A stretch of DNA of 40,542 nucleotides, taken from contig JBDLJB010000024.1 in assembly GCA_039714555.1 (NCBI GenBank), positions 1 to 40,542 of the forward strand. The letters run 5' to 3'. Both the position numbers and the translations under genes were made by a program. Below the pieces are notes generated by a model that saw only the letters and a program-made list of their open reading frames with translations, was not told the origin of the DNA and did no database searches. Source of the stretch: Namhaeicola sp039714555. Lineage in GTDB: Bacteria > Bacteroidota > Bacteroidia > Flavobacteriales > Flavobacteriaceae. Within the stretch, counting starts at the first letter, position 1. Each line of letters starts with the position of its first letter. Shown piece after piece: positions 33,386 to 40,542 of this stretch.

Positions 33386-34078
33386 ATGAAAAATATTGTC
33401 GTTTTAACCGGAGCAGGTATTAGTGCAGAAAGTGGTGTCAAAACTTTTAGAGATTCTGGTGGACTTTGGGAAGGTCATGATGTAATGGAAGTAGCTTCTC
33501 CTCAGGGTTGGAACGCTGATAAGGAAATGGTTTTAGAATTTTATAATCAACGAAGAAAACAATTATTAACGGTTCAGCCCAACAAAGCTCATTTTTTATT
33601 AAGCGAACTCGAAAAATTTTATAAAGTTAGTATTATAACTCAAAATGTTGATGATCTTCACGAACGAGGCGGTGCGTTGAATGTCTTACATTTACATGGA
33701 GAACTTTTTAAGGTAAGGAGTACTAGATATGAAGATCTGATCTATGATTGGAAAAAGGATCTTAACTTGGGTGATCTATGCGATGAGGGATATCAATTAC
33801 GCCCTCATATTGTTTGGTTTGGTGAAGCAGTTCCTATGCTTGGAAAAGCTATAGAAATTACTCAAAAAGCTGATATTTTTATCATCATTGGAACTTCAAT
33901 GCAAGTTTATCCTGCTGCAAGTTTAATTCAATATACAAAACCTAAAATTCCGATCTATTTTATTGACCCAAATCCTGCAAACACAATTTCATACCATGAT
34001 AATATTACCGTTTTTTCTGAAAATGCTTCTACCGGTATGGAAAGATTGATGAAAATATTAGTAAATGAAAAAATATAA
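33386..34078 (+). CDS. Sirtuin (SIR2) NAD-dependent deacylase, SIRT5-like and without Zn cysteines
   Basis: A 230-aa sirtuin with a Rossmann core: VVLTGAGISAESGVKTFRDSGGLW (4-28), SIITQNVDDLHERGG (82-96), catalytic H104 in HLHGELFKV, and LRPHIVWFGEAVPM (138-151). Y53 and R56 form the YxxR pair that binds acidic acyl groups in SIRT5 and CobB, so desuccinylase or demalonylase activity is likely. The small domain where sirtuins usually bind zinc with four Cys contains only C132 (GDLCDEG), so the zinc site appears lost. I have the impression that this zinc-less form is common in Bacteroidota. It converges with the symporter gene, 21 bp away. Confidence 0.93.
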   Translation: MKNIVVLTGAGISAESGVKTFRDSGGLWEGHDVMEVASPQGWNADKEMVLEFYNQRRKQLLTVQPNKAHFLLSELEKFYKVSIITQNVDDLHERGGALNVLHLHGELFKVRSTRYEDLIYDWKKDLNLGDLCDEGYQLRPHIVWFGEAVPMLGKAIEITQKADIFIIIGTSMQVYPAASLIQYTKPKIPIYFIDPNPANTISYHDNITVFSENASTGMERLMKILVNEKI

Positions 34079-34099
34079 AGAAGTTTAAAATTTCTTCAT

Positions 34100-35401
34100 T
34101 TAATGCTCATAATTATCATCCCATTGTTTTACTTGGGGTTCTCCTAATTTATTTTCAGATTTTGCTATTATTAGTGATACAGTTGCATCTCCTGTTACAT
34201 TAACAGCAGTTCTACACATATCCAAAGGCCGATCAATTGCAAAGATCAAAGCCAGTCCGGCTTCTGGTATTCCAGCTTGTGCCAGAACAATAACCAGCAT
34301 AACCATACCTGCTCCCGGAACTGCAGCAGATCCTATACTTGCTAAGGTTGCTGTAGCAATAATACCCAATTGCACTTCAAATGGCAAATTCATTCCAAAG
34401 GCTTGTGCAATAAAAACAGCAGCAACCGCCTGATACAAACTGGTTCCATCCATATTAATGGTAGCACCAATTGGTAATACAAAACTTGAAACTTCTTCTT
34501 CAACACCCAGATGCTCTGTAACTCTTTCCATAGTTACAGGTAAAGTTGCAGCACTTGAACTGGTTGAAAAAGCCAGTAATTGAGCAGGGAAAATTCCATT
34601 TAAAAAAGTTTTTGGTGATTTTCCTGTAAATAAATAGGCCATTGCAACATAAAACAATACCATTAATGCTAAACCTAATAAAACTGTTAAAGCATACCAT
34701 CCTAGAGCTTTAAACAAATCTGCACTCGGTGATTCTACAACTAAAGCTGCCAATAATGCAAATACTCCATATGGAGCTGCCAGCATAATTAAATCGATCA
34801 TTTTTAAGATCACTTCATTAAAACCATCAAAAAATTCTTTAACAGGTTTAGATTTCTTTTCAGGAATTAATATCAATCCAATTCCAAAAAAAATAGAAAA
34901 AAAGATAACCTGTAACATATTTTTATTTTCACTTGAAGCTCCAATAATGTTATCTGGTACTAGATCTATTAAGGCTTGTAATGGTCCGCTTTCTTGTTGA
35001 TTTGCTGCTTCATCTTTATATTTTTGAGTACTTTCAGTATAATTACCTACCAACTCTTTTCTGGTTTTTTCGCTAATTGAATTTCCTGGTTTAAACGTAT
35101 TAACCAATGATAAACCAATTGAAACTGCAATTACTGTAGTAAAAATATAGATCAATATTGTTTTGCCACCCATTTTAGAAAGTTTAGAAATATCCTTTAA
35201 ATCAGATACTCCTTTAATCAACGATCCTAAAATCAAAGGAACAGCAATTAACTTTAATGAATTAATGAAAATAGTTCCAAATGGTTTTACCCAATCTTGA
35301 ACTATTTCTTTTCCACCATCAAAATTTGCCATCACAAATCCGAAAATAACACCTAAAGCCATTCCTAATAATATTTTCCAGTGTAATGCTAGTTTTTTCA
35401 T
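34100..35401 (-). CDS. Dicarboxylate/amino-acid:cation symporter
   Basis: A 433-aa inner-membrane transporter of the DAACS (GltP/DctA) family with about eight helices and two re-entrant hairpins. Motifs are the Ser-rich hairpin loop TSSSAATLPVTMERV, the sodium-site motif NMDGT (TINMDGTSLY), the second hairpin IGSAAVPGAGMV, and RPLDMCRTAVNVTGDATVS, with the Arg that binds an acidic side chain. Acidic amino acids or C4-dicarboxylates are therefore the likely substrates, taken up with sodium or protons. An inserted hydrophilic loop (about 113-150) lies between helices 3 and 4. Confidence 0.92.
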   Translation of the reverse strand: MKKLALHWKILLGMALGVIFGFVMANFDGGKEIVQDWVKPFGTIFINSLKLIAVPLILGSLIKGVSDLKDISKLSKMGGKTILIYIFTTVIAVSIGLSLVNTFKPGNSISEKTRKELVGNYTESTQKYKDEAANQQESGPLQALIDLVPDNIIGASSENKNMLQVIFFSIFFGIGLILIPEKKSKPVKEFFDGFNEVILKMIDLIMLAAPYGVFALLAALVVESPSADLFKALGWYALTVLLGLALMVLFYVAMAYLFTGKSPKTFLNGIFPAQLLAFSTSSSAATLPVTMERVTEHLGVEEEVSSFVLPIGATINMDGTSLYQAVAAVFIAQAFGMNLPFEVQLGIIATATLASIGSAAVPGAGMVMLVIVLAQAGIPEAGLALIFAIDRPLDMCRTAVNVTGDATVSLIIAKSENKLGEPQVKQWDDNYEH

Positions 35402-35482
35402 TTTAAAATTATATTTCTCGAAAGATAAAAATATTATTTGTAAATTTATAAAAACTAAACAATAACTTAAATAATAAATAAT

Positions 35483-36118
35483 ATGAGTGATATTTTAGAT
35501 TTACTGAATAGTAATATGGGTAAAGAGCTCATCAATGGAACAAGCAAACAAATGGGATTAGATAAAGCAAGTACTGTATCAGCTTTGGGTGCAGCTATGC
35601 CTTTAATTTTAGGTGCAATGAAAAATAATGCATCATCAACTGATGGAGCAGCAGGTTTACTAAAAGCTTTAGGAAATTCAAATCACAGTGGAGGTGGAAT
35701 GTTAGAAAACCTCGGCAGTATTTTAGGAGGTAACAATATTGACAGTAATGTTTTAGCAGATGGAGGAAATATTTTAGGACATGTATTTGGTGGTCAAGAA
35801 AATAATGCAGCCAATGCTGTGAGCAAATCCAGTGGAATTGATCTTAAAGCTGCAATGAACATGATGAAAGTTGCTGCACCTTTTATTATGTCTTACCTTG
35901 GTAAAAAAACCTTAAGCAAAGGAATATCTGATCAAAATGGGATTGGAGATCTATTAGGAGGACTTTTAGGAAATAATGCTAATAATCAACAAGATATGGC
36001 ATCTAAATTACAAGATTTTGATAATAATGATCTTTCTATTGATGATATTGCCGGTATGATGACAGGAGGAGGTAAAAGTGGCGGAATTTTAGGTGCTTTA
36101 GGAAAACTTCTCGGTTAA
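35483..36118 (+). CDS. DUF937 family protein
   Basis: A 211-aa protein of the DUF937 family (YidB-related), rich in Gly, Asn, Ala and Leu, with no signal peptide or membrane helix. The N terminus is MSDILDLLNSNMGKELINGTS and the first 60 residues carry the DUF937 core: LGAAMPLILGAMKNN and GAAGLLKAL. A repeat-like half follows (GIDLKAAMNMMKVAAPFIM and GLLGNNA). The role of this family is not known. It ends at a clear terminator (36141-36170). Confidence 0.85.
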   Translation: MSDILDLLNSNMGKELINGTSKQMGLDKASTVSALGAAMPLILGAMKNNASSTDGAAGLLKALGNSNHSGGGMLENLGSILGGNNIDSNVLADGGNILGHVFGGQENNAANAVSKSSGIDLKAAMNMMKVAAPFIMSYLGKKTLSKGISDQNGIGDLLGGLLGNNANNQQDMASKLQDFDNNDLSIDDIAGMMTGGGKSGGILGALGKLLG

Positions 36119-36140
36119 AATACATATTATAACATTTTAA

Positions 36141-36170
36141 AAACTGTCAATTAAATGGCAGTTTTTTTTT
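36141..36170 (+). terminator. Rho-independent terminator after the DUF937 gene
   Basis: AAACTGTC (36141-36148) pairs with GGCAGTTT (36157-36164) around an 8-nt loop and is followed by a run of T to 36170. The stem starts 22 bp after the stop codon. The remaining bases to 36241 are AT-rich and lead into the next gene. Confidence 0.85.
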
Positions 36171-36241
36171 CGTTATTCTTAAAACGTTAATAGTTATATT
36201 TTTTTATAGTTTATATTTATTTTTGTTTAAATATTTATTGG

Positions 36242-36544
36242 ATGGAAAAATTAAAACAACGGTGGGGAATAAAATCAAACTATCAAGTAGCTGTTATATT
36301 CTTGGTGTTTGCAATCAATGGATCATTAGCAGTTTTTTTAACAAATCCTGTAACTAATTTTTTAGGCATCAATAAAGAAAATACCGAGCCTCTACTCTAC
36401 TGGCCTGTTAGGATACTTGCAATTTCTATTATTTATCAAATTACACTTGTAATTGTTGGCACATTATTTGGCCAAAAACAATTCTTTTGGAATATGGAAA
36501 AGAAAATATTAAAACGATTTGGTTTAGGAAAATTAATCAATTAA
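36242..36544 (+). CDS. Small two-helix membrane protein (DUF6787-like)
   Basis: A 100-aa protein with two membrane helices (about 15-33 and 54-73), a short basic N terminus (MEKLKQRWGI), and a C-terminal basic tail containing FGQKQFFWNMEKKILKRFG. The layout, WGIKSNYQVAVIFLVFAINGS then FFW-EKK-LKRFG, is like the DUF6787 family in Bacteroidota, which has no known function. I am moderately sure of the family and sure that the frame is a gene. The end overlaps the 3' end of the convergent gene by 12 bp. Confidence 0.75.
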   Translation: MEKLKQRWGIKSNYQVAVIFLVFAINGSLAVFLTNPVTNFLGINKENTEPLLYWPVRILAISIIYQITLVIVGTLFGQKQFFWNMEKKILKRFGLGKLIN

Positions 36545-36814
36545 TCCTGCTTTCTTATACTTATAAACATACAACCAGGTTAATGTAAAGGAAGGAAAAA
36601 AATCTAAACCTGGTACAATTTCTTCAACAAAAGATATTAAACCTCCAATTTTACCAACATTTCCTTTATACATTTTTATCATCAAATAAGCAGATAAAGG
36701 AGCCCAAACTATATCGATTGGCGGAAATATATAGGAAATCATTCCAATACCATCAAAAACTAAACCCAATATTAACAATTGCTTTTTGGATAAAGTTTCA
36801 ATATTAATACTCAT
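36533..36814 (-). CDS. Small membrane protein of unknown function
   Basis: A 93-aa protein with a helix at about 13-31 (LLILGLVFDGIGMISYIFP), a second at about 35-46, and an amphipathic end (SFTLTWLYVYKYKKAG). It resembles uncharacterised flavobacterial proteins with the pattern DGIGMISY-P-ID-VWAP. No function is known to me. It lies 1 bp before the end of msrA on the same strand, so msrA and this gene are probably co-transcribed, with msrA first. It overlaps the opposite-strand gene by 12 bp. Confidence 0.75.
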   Translation of the reverse strand: MSINIETLSKKQLLILGLVFDGIGMISYIFPPIDIVWAPLSAYLMIKMYKGNVGKIGGLISFVEEIVPGLDFFPSFTLTWLYVYKYKKAGLID

Positions 36815-36815
36815 T

Positions 36816-37427
36816 TTATTTGATTTTTGATTGATACTTTTTTACAAATTTATCTAATTTAGGATTGATCACTGCTCTACAATAAGGTTGATTTTTATTA
36901 TTATTGTAGTAGTTTTGATGATAATCCTCTGCCAAATAAAAAACATCAAAGGGTGTAATCTCTGTAACGATTTTATCACTAAAAACCTTTTCTTTTTCTA
37001 ATTGCAGAATTATCTTTTCAGCTTCCACTTTCTGATTCTCATTATGATAGAAAATTGCCGATCGATATTGTGTTCCAACATCAGCTCCTTGTCGATTTAA
37101 TGTTGTTGGATCATGAGTGTAAAAAAACACATCTAACAATTCACGATAAGATATAACATCAGGATCATAAGTTATTTGTAGTACTTCTGCATGTCCGGTA
37201 GTACCATTAGTAACTTCTCTATAAGTTGGGTTCTTAACATTACCTCCTGCATAACCGGAAATAACTTTTTCAACCCCTTTTAATTGTTGAAAAATAGCTT
37301 CAGTACACCAAAAACAACCATTTCCAAATGTTGCAACATCAAAATTATTATTCATTTTATTCTTTTTATTTTGAGAAAACAAATTAAACGATAAAAAGAC
37401 AAATAGTAAAATTAATTTTTTATTCAT
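36816..37427 (-). CDS. msrA: Exported peptide methionine sulfoxide reductase A
   Basis: Reduces methionine-S-sulfoxide in proteins. A signal peptide (MNKKLILLFVFLSFNLFSQN, cleavage near residue 19) makes this an envelope enzyme, unlike the cytoplasmic MsrA of most bacteria. The catalytic motif is GNGCFWCTEAIF with the nucleophilic Cys, then GYAGGNVKNPTYREV, GHAEVLQ, FFYTHDPTTLNRQG, and the late YCRAVINPKLDKF with a candidate resolving Cys. No fused MsrB is present. The small membrane gene follows. Confidence 0.93.
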   Translation of the reverse strand: MNKKLILLFVFLSFNLFSQNKKNKMNNNFDVATFGNGCFWCTEAIFQQLKGVEKVISGYAGGNVKNPTYREVTNGTTGHAEVLQITYDPDVISYRELLDVFFYTHDPTTLNRQGADVGTQYRSAIFYHNENQKVEAEKIILQLEKEKVFSDKIVTEITPFDVFYLAEDYHQNYYNNNKNQPYCRAVINPKLDKFVKKYQSKIK

Positions 37428-37479
37428 GAAGAATTTTTAATATTATGACGAATAAAATCAAAAAAAATTACAAATAAAA

Positions 37480-38829
37480 TTAATTTCGTGGAATTAATTT
37501 TCGTGGAAATTGGATCAAACTCTCAGCTCCATTCTTTCCAACACTGGCAACACCAAATAAATAGTTATCAATTACAATATCTTGTAAAGTATAATTGGTT
37601 ATTCTTCCTACAAATTTACTGTATTGCCATTGTGGAGATGTAGTATCTCGCCAATATATCTTATAACCAATTAAATTGTTATCTTTAACTTCATCCCATT
37701 GTAATTGAGTTGAGGGCATAACTGCACCTCCTATCATTAAATTTTGTGGCTCTTGAGGTGCCGAAGCCAATGAAGCTAATGTTAAAGCATTGACCGCTGT
37801 TAGTTTGGCAGCATAATCAAAATCAACTCCTTTGATAACATCTCCATATTCTATTCCGTTTTCTACACGAATATCTTGATGTTGACGATTGTAATTTTCA
37901 TGTGTTTCCATAATTCTCACTCCTGTAAAACCAGCATCATTAAATGGCCTATGATGACCTCCTCTACCAAATCTATCTAAACGATATATCATTATTGCAT
38001 CAAGATTGGTCATATAATCATCGGTTAATTTATCAATATATCTAGCCAATTGTCTTGATGGCCCATCAATTTCACCCCCATAATATCGCATTGCATTTTT
38101 TTGTTTATCAGTCATATTCATTGAAATTGCTTCAGAAAAGACTCTAAAAGTACTATTGTCAATAACACCATCAATACCCTGTATATTTCCTATCATATCA
38201 TTGTTCAAAACACCAATTATCTCCCAACCCTTCTCCTTTGCTACTTTAGCCATATATTGACCACCATATAATCCTTGCTCCTCACCGGATAAACCAACAT
38301 ATATTATTGAAACAGGGAATTTATATTTACTTAAAACTCTTGCTGCCTCTATAGTTCCTGCCATACCTGAAGCATTATCATTGGCACCAGGAGCATCATC
38401 AGTAAAATTATTAGGATCAGAAACTCTGGAATCAATATCCCCTGACATAATTACATATCTATTTGGATATGTAGTTCCTCTCTGTATTGCCAAAACATTT
38501 ACTACCCAAGTGTCTTTTATAATCCTTCTATTATCATTTGGAACCAGATTTCTTTGAAACTGTACATTTAAACAATGATTGCAGTCGGAAGAAATTTTAT
38601 CAAATTCAGATTTTATCCACCTTCTTGCTGCACCAATACCACGTGTTTTTGAAATAGTATCAGATAAAGTATGTCTTGTCCCAAAGCCTGCTAGTTTGCG
38701 AATATCATTTTCAATATTCTGTGTAGAAGGTGCTGTAGAAATTTGCATCAATTTCAATGAAATATCAGATTGTGCAAACAAACTTGCGTTTATTAAAACT
38801 AATAAAAATAGTGCTACTAATGTTTTCAT
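37480..38829 (-). CDS. Exported M28-family peptidase with C-terminal Fn3-like domain
   Basis: A 449-aa secreted zinc peptidase. The signal peptide ends near residue 19 (LFAQS), a short prodomain with NCLN follows, and the M28 core spans about 80-350: MSGDIDSRVSD, DDAPGANDNASG (bridging Asp), GLSGEEQGLYGG (general base and metal Glu), NNDMIGNIQG, and ETHENYNRQHQD for the last His. The first metal ligand, usually His in GxHxD, is replaced: the text reads SGDIDS. The C-terminal part (about 355-449) is a fibronectin type III-like domain (LQWDEVKDNNLIGYKIYWR). It probably degrades peptides outside the cell. No type IX sorting tail is visible. Confidence 0.9.
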   Translation of the reverse strand: MKTLVALFLLVLINASLFAQSDISLKLMQISTAPSTQNIENDIRKLAGFGTRHTLSDTISKTRGIGAARRWIKSEFDKISSDCNHCLNVQFQRNLVPNDNRRIIKDTWVVNVLAIQRGTTYPNRYVIMSGDIDSRVSDPNNFTDDAPGANDNASGMAGTIEAARVLSKYKFPVSIIYVGLSGEEQGLYGGQYMAKVAKEKGWEIIGVLNNDMIGNIQGIDGVIDNSTFRVFSEAISMNMTDKQKNAMRYYGGEIDGPSRQLARYIDKLTDDYMTNLDAIMIYRLDRFGRGGHHRPFNDAGFTGVRIMETHENYNRQHQDIRVENGIEYGDVIKGVDFDYAAKLTAVNALTLASLASAPQEPQNLMIGGAVMPSTQLQWDEVKDNNLIGYKIYWRDTTSPQWQYSKFVGRITNYTLQDIVIDNYLFGVASVGKNGAESLIQFPRKLIPRN

Positions 38830-38859
38830 TGTTAATATTTTATAATTATCTATAAGAAT

Positions 38860-39885
38860 CTATATTTTTAATTTACCCAGTACTTCAACCACTTTTCTTA
38901 ACATTTCTTCAGTAAAATCTAAATGAGTAACCATCCTTAGTTTGCCTTCACCCATTGAACTGATCAAAATATGTTTTTCTTTTAAAGCATTTACAAAATC
39001 ATTATCATTTACTTTATCATGTAAATTAAAAATAATAATATTGGTTTCAACCGGTTCTACACTTTTAACAAAGGGTGTGTTTTGTAAGGCATTACATATA
39101 ACTTTTGCTCTGTTATGATCTTCTTCTAATCTATCAACATGATGATCTAAAGCATAAATTCCGGCAGCAGCCAAATAACCAACCTGACGCATTGCACCAC
39201 CAAATAATTTTCTGATGCGTAAAGCTTTTTCAATATCTTTTTTTGATCCCAATAAAACTGAACCAATTGGAGCACCTAAACCTTTTGATAAACAAATAGA
39301 AATAGTATCAAACAATTTACCATATTGTTTTGGTGATTCTTTTTTTGCAACAAGGGCATTAAATAATCTAGCACCGTCTAAGTGGTAAGCTAAATTATTA
39401 TTATCACAAATATTCTTTATTTTTTGTAATTCTTTAAAATCCCAACAGGCTCCTCCACCTTTATTAGTTGTATTTTCAACAGCCACTAAACTATTTATTG
39501 GTATATGAATATTATTTGGATCATTAATTGCTTTTTCAACTTGATCCGATGTAAACATTCCCTGATTACCATCCAGCAAATGTGAAGAAACACCCGAATT
39601 AAATGCAGCACCACCCCCTTCAAAATTAAAAACATGAGCCCATTTATCACAAATCATTTGCTCAGCAGGATTGGTATGGATCCTAATAGCTGTTTGATTT
39701 GCCATTGTACCGGAAGGAAAATATAATGCAGCTTCTTTATTAAACATATCGGCAATTTTTTCTTGCAATTGGATAACCGTTGGATCCGCTTTAAAAACAT
39801 CATCTCCAACTTTGGCAGATAACATTGCCTTTAACATACCAGGGGTTGGTTTAGTTACTGTATCACTAATTAAATTTATTTCCAT
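38860..39885 (-). CDS. ltaE: Low-specificity L-threonine aldolase
   Basis: A PLP enzyme that cleaves threonine or allo-threonine to glycine and acetaldehyde. The 341-aa length is typical. Motifs are NLISDTVTKPTPGMLKAM at the N terminus, YFPSGTMANQTAI (PLP phosphate loop), AYHLDGARLFNA (D170 contacts the pyridine ring), and SICLSKGLGAPIGS with the Schiff-base lysine K201. The C-terminal domain is complete. It is 35 bp downstream of the pxpC-like gene and on the same strand. Confidence 0.95.
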   Translation of the reverse strand: MEINLISDTVTKPTPGMLKAMLSAKVGDDVFKADPTVIQLQEKIADMFNKEAALYFPSGTMANQTAIRIHTNPAEQMICDKWAHVFNFEGGGAAFNSGVSSHLLDGNQGMFTSDQVEKAINDPNNIHIPINSLVAVENTTNKGGGACWDFKELQKIKNICDNNNLAYHLDGARLFNALVAKKESPKQYGKLFDTISICLSKGLGAPIGSVLLGSKKDIEKALRIRKLFGGAMRQVGYLAAAGIYALDHHVDRLEEDHNRAKVICNALQNTPFVKSVEPVETNIIIFNLHDKVNDNDFVNALKEKHILISSMGEGKLRMVTHLDFTEEMLRKVVEVLGKLKI

Positions 39886-39920
39886 TAAATTTATTTTATA
39901 CTTTGAATTTTTATTATTGA

Positions 39921-40542
39921 TTAATCTTTAAATTTATTGATCAACCTACTGAGAAAATTAAAACTACTTTCTAAATCAAATTTAAATATATCACCTGTTT
40001 TTTTCTGTGCTAATTGATTGATAGACATATCTGTTAACTGTAATATTCTAGGGTAACCACCTGTTGTAGGGCAATCTCTCATCATAATGATCAACTTACC
40101 CGAAGGCGTTAATTGTACCGTTCCCGGAATAATTGATGAAGTAATAATTTCATTATTCTTTAAAGGTAATCTCTTACTTTTAAGTTGATAACCCATCCTG
40201 TTATTTAAGGTATCAATTTCAAATTTTTCTGAAAAAAGATAATCTCTTTGATTTTTTGATAACCGATTAAATTCAGGACCTTTTGTTACTTCAATTTTAT
40301 CATTTTTAAAATGAGTTTTTTTTACCTTTATTTTTGATGATGTAACTATTAGTTCAGTATCTAAATTTGATATTTTTATTCTATCTCCTTTACTAATAAC
40401 ACTTTTACTTGTAATTCCTTCAAATTGCGAAAAACTATTTAAAATATTTTCTGTTTGAAAGCCCCCTTTAACACTTAAATATGATCTAGATCCGTATTTT
40501 AATTTTCCAAAACTAAGTATGTCACCTAATTTCACAGCATAC
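39921..40542 (-). CDS. pxpC: 5-oxoprolinase subunit C-like protein, 5' end cut by the window edge
   Basis: Part of the biotin-dependent carboxyltransferase/KipA (PxpC, allophanate hydrolase subunit 2) family. PxpC works with PxpA and PxpB to open 5-oxoproline to glutamate. The visible 207 residues start in the middle of the protein: the frame is open to the right edge and reads YAVKLGDILSFGKLKYGSRS, an internal segment of this family, so the N-terminal 80 or so residues are missing. Later motifs are YLSVKGGF, the QLTPSGKLIIMMRDCPTTGGYPRIL segment, and a C-terminal LESSFNFL. The GTG at 40535 should not be taken as a start. pxpA and pxpB would be expected just beyond the right edge. Confidence 0.88.
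   Translation of the reverse strand, partial: YAVKLGDILSFGKLKYGSRSYLSVKGGFQTENILNSFSQFEGITSKSVISKGDRIKISNLDTELIVTSSKIKVKKTHFKNDKIEVTKGPEFNRLSKNQRDYLFSEKFEIDTLNNRMGYQLKSKRLPLKNNEIITSSIIPGTVQLTPSGKLIIMMRDCPTTGGYPRILQLTDMSINQLAQKKTGDIFKFDLESSFNFLSRLINKFKD

Noticed and set aside
1..40542. CRISPR arrays, tRNA/rRNA genes, transposases, phage or toxin-antitoxin genes
   Set aside because: No regularly spaced repeats, no cloverleaf candidates in the short gaps, and no product with such motifs were seen. The window reads as core chromosome.

Overview
The window looks like a stretch of core chromosome from a low-G+C member of the Bacteroidota, most likely a marine-type flavobacterium (about 30% G+C by eye). 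The evidence is a fused CcoN-CcoO cytochrome oxidase, a monoheme CcoP, an LptD-like outer-membrane protein, MenA, a TonB-dependent receptor with a carboxypeptidase-like N-terminal domain, and several promoters with the Bacteroidota -7 box TAnnTTTG. The genus cannot be read from the sequence. Genes are tightly packed and the longest gap without a gene is 184 bp (8786-8969). I see no rRNA, tRNA, CRISPR array, insertion sequence or phage gene.

Layout. 1-2180: a membrane-anchored thioredoxin on the plus strand, then three minus-strand genes (unknown, VOC-fold, metallo-beta-lactamase-fold). 2240-5102: a two-gene minus-strand unit with a small exported Cys-rich protein and a TonB-dependent receptor that carries the CxxxM/HxM copper-ligand pattern of OprC. 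5107-11088: minus-strand genes for menaquinone synthesis (MenA), a SPOR-like membrane protein, a split HdrB/HdrC-like iron-sulfur pair, an MlaD protein and an N-acetylmuramoyl-alanine amidase. 11243-16246: LptD, RidA, an ACP-phosphodiesterase-like protein and ornithine aminotransferase. 16351-25591: a Crp/Fnr regulator diverging from a complete cbb3 oxidase locus (ccoI, ccoS, ccoNO, ccoQ, ccoP, ccoG, ccoH, and a SafE/UreH-like membrane protein). 25604-27260: two tandem PPK2 polyphosphate kinases. 27257-40542: mixed housekeeping and metabolic genes (lgt, flavin reductase, acyl-CoA carboxylase beta, YebC, tsaE, ald, sirtuin, acidic solute symporter, DUF937 protein, small membrane proteins, msrA, M28 peptidase, threonine aldolase, and a pxpC-like gene cut by the right edge).

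How it fits together. The most interesting signal is a shared dyad, ATGA-N6-TCAT, present three times in promoter regions: before the copper-receptor unit (5089-5102), between the Crp/Fnr gene and ccoI (17078-17091), and before ccoS-ccoNO (19560-19573). In all three forward promoters the dyad is centred about 40-42 bp upstream of the start site predicted from a -7-like box, the classic class II activator position for FNR-type proteins. The simplest model is a local low-oxygen regulon. The Crp/Fnr protein switches on copper import across the outer membrane (receptor plus small Cys protein), copper delivery (CcoI and perhaps the SafE-like protein), and the copper-dependent oxidase. The individual parts belong to known families. 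The link between copper receptor and cbb3 supply is inferred from these sites and needs testing.
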